From positions 1-64,000 of the forward strand of contig CACXUV010000002.1 in NCBI GenBank assembly GCA_902770845.1: DNA of 64,000 nt, in the 5' to 3' direction. The position numbers and the translations under genes are program-made. The DNA comes from an uncultured Prevotellaceae bacterium. Lineage in GTDB: Bacteria; Bacteroidota; Bacteroidia; Bacteroidales; Bacteroidaceae. Under the pieces are notes generated by a model, which was not told where the DNA came from, searched no databases, and worked only from the letters and a program-made list of their open reading frames with translations. Below are positions 7,534-15,847 of this stretch, piece by piece; position 1 is the first letter of the stretch; every line of letters starts with the position of its first letter.

Positions 7534-9622
7534 CCTGCTGGCCACCGCTGCGGCCAAAGCACTGGCATGTGCCGTTCCCGGCACCCACAACTACTATCTG
7601 TTCAGCACCGTTGGGCTGCAAGACTGGCAGCAGAGCGTGGATGCACGGTGCATGGACAACTGGCGCGCCTATGCCGGAAAGACCGACATGTACTGGTTTG
7701 ATGCCGATGAAATGGGCAAAATTGCACGCTCGAAGGGCGATGCGCTGATGCAGAGCTATGTGGCTCAGCTGCAGAAATACGTCGACGTGGCAAGCAAGAC
7801 GCGCGAAACGTGGGAGTACCCCTCCAAGCAGGAACTGGAACGCAGAAAGCTGGTGCTCAGGAGCGTGAGACAGTATGCGCGCTCGAAGACGGGCACACGC
7901 CTGCGCTCGCAGCATGCACTGCTCTACATGCGCTGCAACATGATGCTGGGACTGCACAAGGAGAACGTGACGTTCTGGGAGCAGGCGGCATCGAAATACA
8001 TCAACTCGGTCTATCGCGACATGATGCGCAACATCTATGCCGGCGCCTTGCTCAAGGCCGGACGGGCCGAGGAGGCTACGCAGATTTTCCTGGAACAGGG
8101 CGACATGGAGAGCCTTTACACCTATTATTATAAAAAACGCTCCTGCCAGAGCATCGAGGCCGAATATCAGCGCAACCCCAACTCGCCAGCCCTGCCCTTC
8201 CTGTTGCAGGACTTTGCCAACAATGCTCAGGAGGCCATCGATGCCCAGCAGGAGGGAAACTTTCCCGGAAAGCTCTACGTGCACGACGTGAAGCAGGCCG
8301 AGGCCATGAACATGTGTCGACTGGCACGGCAGGTGGTGGCGCAGGGCAAGAGTGAGGATCCGGCTCTGTGGAAGTCGGTTGAGGGCTGGATGCAGTACCT
8401 CTTCGGCAACCGCAGCGAGGCGCTCACGGCCATCAATGAGGCGGTGCGGCTGCAGGGTGCTCCGCGCATCAAGGACAATGCGCGCGTGCTGCGACTCTTC
8501 ATCTGGGCGGCTCAGGGCAAGCCGGGCGATGCCTTCGACCGCGAACTGGCCGACCAGCTGGCATGGCTGGAGGACAGGGCCCGGCAGCAGCGCAGTGTGG
8601 AACCGGGCTATGAGAACCACTATACGCGCGTGTTCGACCGACTGGTGCACCAGGTGCTGGTGCCGCACTACGACAAGGCTGGACGGCACGAGGTGGCCAC
8701 GGCCTTGCTGTCGGTCTACGACGAGCAGCCCGTGGTGTTCAGGATGAGTCAGGAGAAGCAACTTTCGCGCATCAGTGAGTATGGCTGGAACGGCGACTAC
8801 AGCACCGACTGCTTTGTGCGCATCGACCAGCAGCCCGTGGCTCAGCTGGAAAAGTATCTTTCCTACACGCAGCAGAAGCCCCGGACGGCACTCGACGAGT
8901 GGCTGCTTGCCCGCATTCACAACGATGCTGAGTTCCTGCACGAGCTGCTGGGCACCAAGTATTTGCGCCTGTGCCAGTGGGCTGAGGCCGAAAAGCATCT
9001 GGCCCAGGTGGGCTTGGACTTCGTGAACCGCATGAACATTGCGCCGTTCATGGCCCGGCGCAGCTACAAGGTGGAGCCATGGATGAGCCGTCAGCGCTTG
9101 ACAATGGAGCAGCAGGAGCCCGGCGCCGCCCGCACGGAGAGCCATCAGAAGCTGGACTTCGTGCGCGAGATGAAACAGCTGGAGCAGGGCTTCGGTACGC
9201 TGCGGGCCGACCTGCGGGCCGAGCGTGCCTATCAGCTGGCCATTCGCTATGCCCAGGCTTCCTATGCCGGCGATGCGTGGTATCTCACGCGCTACGGCAA
9301 GAGCTGCATGGACGAACCGCGCACGGACGAGACCAACATGCTGCTGAAGGCCGACGAAATGCTGAAGGTGGCCCGTTCTACCGATGATTTCGGCAGAAAA
9401 GAGCGCGCACTGTTTGCCAGTGCCTATCTGCCCATTGACCGGTGGCAGACCGAAGAGTGGAGCGAGCAGCGGTCGGACTTTGTCATGGTGGTGCACACCA
9501 GGAGCCACCAGTATCAGGCCCTGCAGGCTCTGGCTGCCTTTGAAAAAGAAAACGCGGCCCGCACCAGTGGGTACGTGTCGCGTTGCGATGTGCTCAGACA
9601 GTTCATGAAGGCGCAGCAATAG
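7511..9622 (+). CDS. Exported repeat-like protein of unknown function
   Basis: A 703-residue protein with an N-terminal signal peptide (MKRFIVISLLATAAAKALA). I chose the ATG at 7511, not the upstream in-frame ATG at 7472, because the signal peptide begins there. The rest is rich in helices, charged residues and Ala/Leu, with helix pairs suggestive of TPR-type repeats (YAGALLKAGRAEEATQIFL and MQYLFGNRSEALTAINEA resemble TPR units). No enzyme motif is seen. It probably acts in the periplasm with the overlapping lipoprotein upstream. This protein-lipoprotein pairing is the best clue to its role. Confidence 0.75.
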   Translation: MKRFIVISLLATAAAKALACAVPGTHNYYLFSTVGLQDWQQSVDARCMDNWRAYAGKTDMYWFDADEMGKIARSKGDALMQSYVAQLQKYVDVASKTRETWEYPSKQELERRKLVLRSVRQYARSKTGTRLRSQHALLYMRCNMMLGLHKENVTFWEQAASKYINSVYRDMMRNIYAGALLKAGRAEEATQIFLEQGDMESLYTYYYKKRSCQSIEAEYQRNPNSPALPFLLQDFANNAQEAIDAQQEGNFPGKLYVHDVKQAEAMNMCRLARQVVAQGKSEDPALWKSVEGWMQYLFGNRSEALTAINEAVRLQGAPRIKDNARVLRLFIWAAQGKPGDAFDRELADQLAWLEDRARQQRSVEPGYENHYTRVFDRLVHQVLVPHYDKAGRHEVATALLSVYDEQPVVFRMSQEKQLSRISEYGWNGDYSTDCFVRIDQQPVAQLEKYLSYTQQKPRTALDEWLLARIHNDAEFLHELLGTKYLRLCQWAEAEKHLAQVGLDFVNRMNIAPFMARRSYKVEPWMSRQRLTMEQQEPGAARTESHQKLDFVREMKQLEQGFGTLRADLRAERAYQLAIRYAQASYAGDAWYLTRYGKSCMDEPRTDETNMLLKADEMLKVARSTDDFGRKERALFASAYLPIDRWQTEEWSEQRSDFVMVVHTRSHQYQALQALAAFEKENAARTSGYVSRCDVLRQFMKAQQ

Positions 9623-9654
9623 GCGGCTGCTCGCGGTCATGAATGGCAGTCAAG

Positions 9655-9684
9655 GCGTTCCGAAGGTGGCTACTTTCGGAACGC
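9655..9684. terminator. Bidirectional terminator between convergent genes
   Basis: A perfect 10-bp stem (GCGTTCCGAA at 9655-9664, TTCGGAACGC at 9675-9684) with a 10-nt loop lies between the convergent 7511-9622 gene and the pectinesterase-like gene. It overlaps the last codons of the latter. Confidence 0.7.
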
Positions 9685-10737
9685 TTTGGCTTTCATGCGG
9701 GCTGTTTTCTTGAGCAGTTTCTGCGTAATCTTTTTAGGATGCCAGTTGGGGAAGATGTTCTTCAGCTGGTAGTGCTGGGCCTCGGCGTCGCTCAGGATGG
9801 TCTCATGCGAGCGCTGCTCGTCCTTCAGTGTGAAAGTGACGACGTTCGACTTCGGCGTGATGTCGTTGCCCTGGCCGTCGGTCGTGCGGTATTCGTAGAA
9901 CAGGCTCTGCACCGTTCGCATGCCACTGGGATCGTAGCGCGTTTGTTTCAGCTTCTCGGGCGACTCCAGCCGGGTGTGAAGCAGGGCCATGCGGGGCAGC
10001 GTGTGCCAGCCACGGCCATAATAGAACTCGGACTGAATGTTACGGATGGTGCAGTGGTCGAACACATAGCCCCACTTCGTCACCGAGGTTCGGGGGGCTG
10101 CAATGACGTCGCGGCCTGTGCCATCGGCGTTGCGCGGTTCGGTCACCAGCGTGCAGCGGCTGAAGTAAACGTCGCCGGCACCGCAGATGAAGTCCACCGT
10201 TCCGTGAATCTCCGAGTCTTCAAAATAGTGCTGGCAGGTATCGTTGTCGCTGTAGTAAGTGTCCTGATAGGACAGCATGCGCACGCCCTTGCAGATGGTG
10301 CGCGTGCCACGGTCCTGCAGGCACACGGCCCTTCCGGCCGAACCGCTGTGGTAGTAGTCCAGATCGTTGCGCAGGGTGAGGTCTTGCAGGTAGAGTCCGG
10401 TGGCATGGTTGCGCAGCACGGCCGTCTTGCCAATGCCTTCGTTCTTGGCATCGGGGGCATTGCGGATGACGGTGCCCTGCGTGCTTTGTCCCACCAGGGC
10501 AATGTTGTGGCCCTCGATCAGCGTGAGCGTTCGTTCGCCCAGGTCGTAGTAGCCGTCGGGAATGAGAATGAAAATGCGCTCCGATGCTGAGTCGGCATTC
10601 TGCTTGTTGGCTGCATCAATGGCGTCGAGCAGGCTTTGGGCATTGCCTGCCTCTACCACAATACAGTCTTTGCGGGCACTTGTCTGCATGGCCAGGAGCA
10701 GTGCAAGGGCCGAAAGGAGAATCTTTGTTTTTTTCAT
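9670..10737 (-). CDS. Pectinesterase-like protein (CE8 fold)
   Basis: A 355-residue exported right-handed beta-helix protein of the carbohydrate esterase 8 type, which removes methyl esters from pectin. The signal peptide is about 1-21 (MKKTKILLSALALLLAMQTSA). CE8 hallmarks are present: MLSYQDTYYSD (oxyanion Gln region), GTVDFICGAG (catalytic Asp motif, canonical G-x-x-DFIFG) and GRGW (canonical GRPW). The Phe-to-Cys and Pro-to-Gly changes make it a divergent member, so substrate is uncertain. I chose the ATG at 10737 over the in-frame ATG at 10806 because the signal peptide begins there. The upstream ATG is formed by the 44-nt repeats described at 10791. Confidence 0.85.
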   Translation of the reverse strand: MKKTKILLSALALLLAMQTSARKDCIVVEAGNAQSLLDAIDAANKQNADSASERIFILIPDGYYDLGERTLTLIEGHNIALVGQSTQGTVIRNAPDAKNEGIGKTAVLRNHATGLYLQDLTLRNDLDYYHSGSAGRAVCLQDRGTRTICKGVRMLSYQDTYYSDNDTCQHYFEDSEIHGTVDFICGAGDVYFSRCTLVTEPRNADGTGRDVIAAPRTSVTKWGYVFDHCTIRNIQSEFYYGRGWHTLPRMALLHTRLESPEKLKQTRYDPSGMRTVQSLFYEYRTTDGQGNDITPKSNVVTFTLKDEQRSHETILSDAEAQHYQLKNIFPNWHPKKITQKLLKKTARMKAKAFRK

Positions 10738-10790
10738 CTTGTGCTTGTAGTAGTTGTTGTTTTTAGTTCCTATGATAATAATATGTGTTT

Positions 10791-10966
10791 GCAGCAGTTT
10801 CCTCATTAGTTTGTTTTGATGCCGTTTCGTGCTTGCAGCAGTTTCCTCATTGGCTTGTTATGATGCCGCTTCGTGCTTGCAGCAGTTTCCTCATTGGCTT
10901 GTTATGATGCCGTTTCGTGCTTGCAGCAGTTTCCTCATTGGCTTGTTATGATGCCGCTTTGTGCTT
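10791..10966. repeat. 44-nt tandem repeat, four units
   Basis: Units start at 10791, 10835, 10879 and 10923, with exact 44-nt spacing, and each opens with GCAGCAGTTTCCTCATT. Units 2-4 are nearly identical; unit 1 is more diverged and a decayed fifth unit follows at 10967. The array lies in the 318-bp gap between the pectinesterase-like gene and tRNA-Phe. Nothing else is seen in that gap. Confidence 0.9.
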
Positions 10967-11055
10967 GCTGCTGTCCTGTTGGGAGGCAATGGCCATGGCA
11001 TTGAAACGAAAAAACGCTAATCTGCCAGAAGGAAGATTAGCGCTTTTCTGCGGTG

Positions 11056-11128
11056 TGGTACCTCCAGGAATCGAACCGGGGACACACGGATTTTCAGTCC
11101 GATGCTCTACCAACTGAGCTAAGGCACC
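11056..11128 (-). tRNA. tRNA-Phe (GAA)
   Basis: A 73-nt cloverleaf. The acceptor stem GGTGCCT pairs with AGGTACC (one G-U pair), with discriminator A. The D-arm reads AGCTCAGTTGGTAGAGC, the anticodon loop CTGAAAA gives anticodon GAA, and the T-arm contains GGTTCGATTCC. The 3' CCA is not encoded. Confidence 0.97.
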
Positions 11129-11143
11129 ATCGTTTTGCGGGTG

Positions 11144-11151
11144 CAAAGGTA
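11144..11151 (-). promoter_or_regulatory. tRNA-Phe -7 promoter element
   Basis: TACCTTTG on the minus strand, 15 bases before the tRNA 5' end and followed by CACCCGC. The divergent tRNA-Pro promoter has the same TACCTTTGCACCCGC sequence. Confidence 0.65.
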
Positions 11152-11215
11152 GGCATTTTTTCTTATATCTGCAAATTTTTCGCAAAAAAGTTGCACGTAA
11201 TTGAAAATTTCTGCG

Positions 11216-11223
11216 TACCTTTG
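11216..11223 (+). promoter_or_regulatory. tRNA-Pro -7 promoter element
   Basis: TACCTTTG followed by CACCCGC, 18 bases before the tRNA 5' end. It mirrors the tRNA-Phe promoter. Confidence 0.65.
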
Positions 11224-11241
11224 CACCCGCTTACGGGCATT

Positions 11242-11317
11242 CGGGATGTAGCGCAGTTGGTAGCGCACTACGTTCGGGACGTAGGGGTCGGGCGTTCGAG
11301 TCGCCTCATCCCGACCA
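11242..11317 (+). tRNA. tRNA-Pro (CGG)
   Basis: The acceptor stem CGGGATG pairs with CATCCCG. The D-arm reads AGCGCAGTTGGTAGCGC, the anticodon stem is CTACG/CGTAG with loop TTCGGGA (anticodon CGG), and the T-arm has GTTCGAGTC. The 3' CCA is encoded (11315-11317), unlike the neighbouring tRNA-Phe. Confidence 0.97.
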
Positions 11318-11330
11318 ATGAAACACCCGG

Positions 11331-11369
11331 AAAAGGAAGTGATTGATTTTTCAGTTGCTTCCTTTTTTT
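11331..11369 (+). terminator. Terminator after tRNA-Pro
   Basis: A 9-bp stem (AAAAGGAAG at 11331-11339 with CTTCCTTTT at 11358-11366) leads into a T-run. The rest of the 310-bp gap up to 11627 shows only AT-rich sequence and the promoter element at 11568. Confidence 0.6.
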
Positions 11370-11567
11370 CTTCATTTTGACGCTCGTTTAATTGTTTTAG
11401 CGGCTTCTTATTGGGAATGCTTTCGTGCGTGTTTGGATAGTGACGGCTGACCCCGTTTTCTTGTGATGATGAGCAAATAGGAGCACATATTTGTACTATT
11501 TTGTTGAAAAGTCTATGATTTTAACGTATTTTAATGCAAAATATGATTTCCTGTGATTTTTTTTTGC

Positions 11568-11575
11568 TATTTTTG
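11568..11575 (+). promoter_or_regulatory. -7 promoter element of the OmpA-family gene
   Basis: TATTTTTG matches TAnnTTTG, 52 bases before the ATG at 11628. No clear -33 element is seen. Confidence 0.5.
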
Positions 11576-11627
11576 TAGAAATTAACCAGCATCAAGATTA
11601 AAATAACAAAAACAGACACTAATAGTT

Positions 11628-12710
11628 ATGAAAAGATTGCATTTTGTTGGTGCATTGCTCTTGTTCTTTTCTGCACTTCCTGTATGGGCGCAAAACGGCA
11701 GAACAGAACTTGTTGACGTGCCTGCTCCCGAGTTTCTTCCGCATTGGCAGGTTGCCCTGCAAGGTGGCGTGGCAGCCGATGTTGGCGAGGCTAAGCTGGG
11801 TAAACTTATCTCGCCGGCACTGCAGGTGAACGGAACCTATCAGTTCTCCGAAATATTTGGTGCGCGCGTGGCAGTGAGTGGTCTGTGGGCTCGCAATCGA
11901 TATTCCTATCCGCAGGAAAGGTACAACTGGAACTTTGTGCAGCCAACGCTTGAACTGAAAGTGGATCTGGCATCGCTTTTCATGGGCTGGGTGCCCGATC
12001 AGTTGGTCAGCGCCTATGCTGTGCTGGGTGGTGGCGTGGCATATTCGTTCAATAACGACGATGCCAAGAAAGCCAACAACCGTTTTGGCGTTGACTTTCA
12101 GAAACTGTGGGACAACCACCGCTGGAATCCGGTGGCCAAGGCTGGCATTGGGGCCGATGTTCGTTTGAACGACTTTCTGGCTCTTTGCGGCGAACTGAAC
12201 GCCAACCTGCTGCCCGACCATTTCAACTCGAAGAAGGGTCGCCACGACAACATAGACTGGCACTTCAATGCCTTGGTGGGTCTGAAGATCAACCTGGGTC
12301 CCAGTTACAGGCAGCGCCCACCGGAGTATCGCACCATTAGCACACCCGTGGTAACGCCTGTTGCTCCGCGCGACACGGTGGCCATGGCGGTGAACATTCA
12401 GTTCCTGATCAACAGCAGTGAGTTGCGCAGCAGCGAGTATGGCAAGCTCATTCAGCTCATGAACTACCTCAAGGTGCATCCGCGCTCGCATGTTGAAATG
12501 ACTGGCTATGCCGACCGACTCACTGGCACTTCGGCCATCAACGACCGACTGTCTCGCGAGCGTGCCACAGCTGTGGCCAACTATCTGATGTCTCACGGCA
12601 TAAGCAGCGACCGCATCTACAAAGATGCCAAGGGCGACCGTGTGCAGCCGTTCCCCGTGAACGAGGACAACCGTGTGACCGTTTGTTTTGTGGTTGATCT
12701 GCTGGATTAA
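11628..12710 (+). CDS. OmpA-family outer-membrane protein
   Basis: A 360-residue protein: signal peptide (about 1-21, ending VWAQ), an N-terminal domain of about 200 residues likely to form an eight-strand barrel, a Pro-rich linker near 230, and a C-terminal OmpA peptidoglycan-binding domain. That domain shows NIQFLINSSELRS, GYADRLTGT and NDRLSRERATAVANYL, with the conserved Asp and Arg for diaminopimelate. It probably tethers the outer membrane to the wall. Two DUF4988 lipoproteins follow on the same strand at 39 and 29 bp, suggesting one operon. Confidence 0.9.
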   Translation: MKRLHFVGALLLFFSALPVWAQNGRTELVDVPAPEFLPHWQVALQGGVAADVGEAKLGKLISPALQVNGTYQFSEIFGARVAVSGLWARNRYSYPQERYNWNFVQPTLELKVDLASLFMGWVPDQLVSAYAVLGGGVAYSFNNDDAKKANNRFGVDFQKLWDNHRWNPVAKAGIGADVRLNDFLALCGELNANLLPDHFNSKKGRHDNIDWHFNALVGLKINLGPSYRQRPPEYRTISTPVVTPVAPRDTVAMAVNIQFLINSSELRSSEYGKLIQLMNYLKVHPRSHVEMTGYADRLTGTSAINDRLSRERATAVANYLMSHGISSDRIYKDAKGDRVQPFPVNEDNRVTVCFVVDLLD

Positions 12711-12749
12711 AGTTTTTATTTCGAAGTTTAAACAAAGCGCATTATAGAT

Positions 12750-13712
12750 ATGAAAAAGATCATCAATCAGCTATTGCTTGCCATGATTGTCGTGGCTGCA
12801 GGAACCATGACCGTCATTTCGTGTACTGACTATCAGGACGAGGTGGATGCACTGGACAAAAGAGTGACCATACTTGAGAACCTGACAAACAGGGTGAACA
12901 CTAACCTGAATGCACTGCAGAAAATTGTAGACGCTATGGACAAGGGAGACTATATCACCAACGTGACAAAGACGGCTACGGGCACCATTGTTACTTTTGC
13001 CAAGCATGGTGCCATCACCATTCTCGATGGCGAACCTGGAGACAATGCTGCCATTCCCAACATCACCGTGGAGAAAGACGATGCCGATGGAAACTATTAC
13101 TGGAAGATTGACGGCAACTGGCTCACCGATGACAACGGCAACCGCGTGAGAGCCAATGGCGTAGACGGACAGAAAGGCACAACGCCCGAGGTGATGATTG
13201 ACCCTGAGACTGGCACGTGGAAATATCGCTTGGGCGATGGACCTTGGCAGGACACGGGTGTGGCGGCCAAGGGCAAGGATGGTGACGATGCACCCGGTGT
13301 GGTGCTTGATGTTGACGATAGCACCAAGGGCGAAGGCTATGTTACCATTGTCATCAACAACAATGGCACTCCTGAAAGAATCAAGGTGCCCACACAAGAG
13401 GCCATGCCTGTGTTTGTGACCAGCGTGAAGCTCACTGCATCTGGCGACATCACCATGCACAAAGGCGACATGCGTCTCATTGAGTACACCGTTGAGCCAA
13501 TAAACGCCACCTATAAAGATGTGTTCTTCTACAATAAGATTTACTATTCGGTGAACACCGGCAACACCGATGCCGTGACCTATGAGCAGGGCAAGGACGG
13601 GGCTTGGTACATTCATGCCAACGACATCTGCTCAGTGCGCATGCGGGTTGTGGCTCGTTTTGCACAGAGCGACAACGTTTATGATGAAATCAACATCAAT
13701 GTGATTCCCTAA
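12750..13712 (+). CDS. DUF4988-type lipoprotein, long paralogue
   Basis: A 320-residue lipoprotein with lipobox Cys near residue 26 (TVISC). A short coiled coil (DALDKRVTILENLTNRVNTN) is followed by the DUF4988 (PL29 N-terminal) domain, with GDYITNVTKT and repeated YYWKIDGNWLTD-type segments. Residues from about 225 form a distinct C-terminal beta domain (VKLTASGDITMHKGD). Surface exposure is likely. DUF4988 also occurs as the N-terminal part of some polysaccharide lyases, but no lyase domain is present here. The next gene is a shorter paralogue lacking the C-terminal domain. Confidence 0.8.
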   Translation: MKKIINQLLLAMIVVAAGTMTVISCTDYQDEVDALDKRVTILENLTNRVNTNLNALQKIVDAMDKGDYITNVTKTATGTIVTFAKHGAITILDGEPGDNAAIPNITVEKDDADGNYYWKIDGNWLTDDNGNRVRANGVDGQKGTTPEVMIDPETGTWKYRLGDGPWQDTGVAAKGKDGDDAPGVVLDVDDSTKGEGYVTIVINNNGTPERIKVPTQEAMPVFVTSVKLTASGDITMHKGDMRLIEYTVEPINATYKDVFFYNKIYYSVNTGNTDAVTYEQGKDGAWYIHANDICSVRMRVVARFAQSDNVYDEININVIP

Positions 13713-13741
13713 TCAACAATTAAAGCAACACACATTACGCT

Positions 13742-14392
13742 ATGGCAATCATCAAGAAACACTTCTATACAGGGGCCTGGTTGCTGGCCTGCTGTGGCGT
13801 GCTGCTGGCCACCTCGGCCTGTCGCGATTACACCGACGACCTTACTTCGGTGGGCAAACGCGTGGAACGCCTGGAGGCCGATACCACATTGCTGCACAAG
13901 CAAGACAGCACCATCAATGCGTTGTACGTGCTGGCACAGGCCGTTGAAATCAACGACTATGTCATCTCGGTTGTTGAAAACGCTGACAGCTCTTACACCA
14001 TCGTCTTCAAGAACAAGGGCACCGTCACCCTGCACAAGGGGCAGAAAGGCAGCAGCGGCATCGAGCACGTGTTCGGCGTGAAGCGCTACAACGATGGGCT
14101 CTACTACTGGACCATTGATGGCCATTGGCTTCTCGACAGCCACGGCAACATGGTGAGAATAAGTGCCATGGATGGTCAGAACGGCGACGATGCCACCGTG
14201 ATGTTCCCCACGTTGATTAACGACAATGGAGTCTGGAAACTGTGGGATGCAAAGAACGGAACCTGGCAGACGCTGGGACAGGCCGATGGGGAGAATGGCA
14301 AGCCAGATGACATCTTGGGCGTAAGACAAGAGGGCAACACGCTCTATGTCATTACGTCCAACGGTATCTTCACCTTCGAAATCCTGTTATAG
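13742..14392 (+). CDS. DUF4988-type lipoprotein, short paralogue
   Basis: A 216-residue lipoprotein with a lipobox ending in Cys near residue 27 (LATSAC), followed by RDYTDDL. A short heptad-like helix (VGKRVERLEADTTLLHKQ) precedes the DUF4988 domain, with NDYVISVVEN and YYWTIDGHWLLD matching the neighbour. It ends about 100 residues earlier than its paralogue. Together with the OmpA protein it forms a three-gene surface set of unknown function. A strong terminator follows at 14422. Confidence 0.8.
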   Translation: MAIIKKHFYTGAWLLACCGVLLATSACRDYTDDLTSVGKRVERLEADTTLLHKQDSTINALYVLAQAVEINDYVISVVENADSSYTIVFKNKGTVTLHKGQKGSSGIEHVFGVKRYNDGLYYWTIDGHWLLDSHGNMVRISAMDGQNGDDATVMFPTLINDNGVWKLWDAKNGTWQTLGQADGENGKPDDILGVRQEGNTLYVITSNGIFTFEILL

Positions 14393-14421
14393 TCGGGCAC
14401 TATCTTTTCGTGCATCATAAG

Positions 14422-14452
14422 GGCATCGCTGTTTGGGGGCGATGCCTTTTTT
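14422..14452 (+). terminator. Intrinsic terminator of the OmpA/DUF4988 unit
   Basis: Stem GGCATCGC (14422-14429) with GCGATGCC (14439-14446), immediately followed by TTTTTT. Confidence 0.85.
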
Positions 14453-14463
14453 GTGCCAATATA

Positions 14464-14495
14464 TTTGGTCATTTGTGGGCTTATTCGTATCTTTG
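14464..14495 (+). promoter_or_regulatory. Promoter of the SufT-like/lpxH unit
   Basis: -33 TTTG (14464-14467), a 20-nt spacer and -7 TATCTTTG (14488-14495), 25 bases before the ATG at 14521. Confidence 0.7.
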
Positions 14496-14520
14496 CACTC
14501 AAACAACACATTTATTCGAA

Positions 14521-14877
14521 ATGACACAAGAAGAGAAATCAATCATCGAGGGCCGCATTGTCGACGTGCTGAAAACGGTCTACGACCCTGAAATTCCTGT
14601 CGACATCTACGAACTGGGAATGATCTACAAGATCGACGTGCACGACGATGACACCACTCCTGCCAGCGACCAGGGCGACGCACAGGGGGCCACGGTAGAC
14701 ATTGACATGACGTTCACCGCACCCAACTGTCCAGCTGCCGACTTCATCCTGGAAGACGTGCGCACCAAGGTGGAGGGCGTGCAGGGCATCAAGGCTGCCA
14801 ACATCAACCTGGTGTTCGAGCCCCAGTGGGACCAGAGTATGATGAGTGAAGAAGCAAGAATGGAACTTGGCTTTTAA
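14521..14877 (+). CDS. MIP18/DUF59 (SufT-like) Fe-S assembly protein
   Basis: A 118-residue single-domain protein of the MIP18 family, which assists maturation of iron-sulfur proteins. DPEIPVDIYELGMIYKIDV is the family signature, and TFTAPNCPAADF carries the conserved Cys region. The start at 14521 follows a good promoter, which rules out the longer in-frame reading from 14410. An Asp-rich insertion (HDDDTTPASDQGDAQ, near residues 41-55) is unusual. Its stop overlaps the lpxH ATG (TAATG). Confidence 0.85.
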   Translation: MTQEEKSIIEGRIVDVLKTVYDPEIPVDIYELGMIYKIDVHDDDTTPASDQGDAQGATVDIDMTFTAPNCPAADFILEDVRTKVEGVQGIKAANINLVFEPQWDQSMMSEEARMELGF

Positions 14878-15647
14878 TGGTTATGAAGAACATCTATTTT
14901 CTTTCCGATGCCCACCTGGGCTCGCTCGCCATTCCCCACCGCCGCATGCAGGAGCGCAGGCTGGTGCGTTTTCTCGACAGCATCAAGGAGAAAGCGGCTG
15001 CCATCTATCTGCTGGGCGACATGTTCGACTTCTGGTACGAATATCGCTATGTGGTGCCACGTGGCTTCACCCGTTTTCTGGGCAAGCTCTCCGAACTGAC
15101 CGACATGGGTGTCGAGGTGCATTTCTTCACGGGCAACCACGACATTTGGGCCTACGACTACCTGGCCCAGGAGTGCGGCGTTGTGCTGCACAAGAAGCCG
15201 CAGACCGTTGAACTCTATGGCAAGGTGTTCTTCCTGGCCCATGGCGACGGGCTGGGCGACCCCAACACCAGTTTCAAGCTGCTCAAGGCCATCTTCCACA
15301 ACCGTGCCTGCCAGGTCATGTTCTCGGCCTTGCATCCCCGCTGGGGCATGTGGTTCGGCTTGCAGTGGGCCAAGCACTCACGGCTGAAGCATGAGCGTGA
15401 GGGCGAGCCTGTCTTCCTGGGTGAAGACCGCGAACACCTGGTGCTCTTCACCAGAAAGTACATTCAGTATCATTCCAATGTAGACTTCTTCATCTACGGC
15501 CACCGCCACATTGAGTTCGACAAGCAGCTCACCAAGAAGGCCCGACTGCTCATTCTGGGCGACTGGATCAGCCACTTCAGCTATGCTGTCTGGGACGGTG
15601 AACACCTGTTCATGTCGCAGTACATCGAGGGCGAAAGCCAATTGTAG
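14877..15647 (+). CDS. lpxH: UDP-2,3-diacylglucosamine diphosphatase
   Basis: LpxH hydrolyses UDP-2,3-diacylglucosamine to lipid X in lipid A synthesis, at the inner face of the cytoplasmic membrane. The calcineurin-type metallophosphatase motifs are all present: SDAHLGS, GDMFDFW, GNHD, HGDG and GHRH. Length 256 is normal. The ATG at 14877 overlaps the previous stop; ATG 14883 is an alternative. The final codons and TAG lie inside a palindromic repeat (15642-15682), so that element supplies the stop codon. Confidence 0.92.
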   Translation: MVMKNIYFLSDAHLGSLAIPHRRMQERRLVRFLDSIKEKAAAIYLLGDMFDFWYEYRYVVPRGFTRFLGKLSELTDMGVEVHFFTGNHDIWAYDYLAQECGVVLHKKPQTVELYGKVFFLAHGDGLGDPNTSFKLLKAIFHNRACQVMFSALHPRWGMWFGLQWAKHSRLKHEREGEPVFLGEDREHLVLFTRKYIQYHSNVDFFIYGHRHIEFDKQLTKKARLLILGDWISHFSYAVWDGEHLFMSQYIEGESQL

Positions 15648-15682
15648 GGGCAGGCCCTGTGCCAGCCCGCTTGCCCCTACAA
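15642..15682. repeat. REP-like palindrome overlapping the lpxH stop
   Basis: A perfect 11-bp inverted repeat (TTGTAGGGGCA at 15642-15652, TGCCCCTACAA at 15672-15682) encloses a GC-rich inner part (GGCCCTGTGCC). The same outer palindrome occurs at 32358-32389. Confidence 0.8.
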
Positions 15683-15766
15683 GTGGCAACCGCACAGCCC
15701 CATGAATGGACGTTAAAACATTCATGAAGGTTCTTGGCGGCTATATCGTGGATCGAGAAAAAGATG

Positions 15767-15822
15767 AAAAAACACGCCGGTTGAGCGCCTAAACACGTTT
15801 GTTCAGTGGCTCAATCGGCGTG
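15767..15822 (-). terminator. Terminator of the dcw operon
   Basis: A 14-bp stem with one G-U pair or mismatch (15773-15786 with 15809-15822), followed on the minus strand by TTTTTT (15772-15767). It lies 25 bases past the ftsZ stop. Confidence 0.85.
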
Positions 15823-15847
15823 AATGTTCTTCTGAATATGCAATGAT

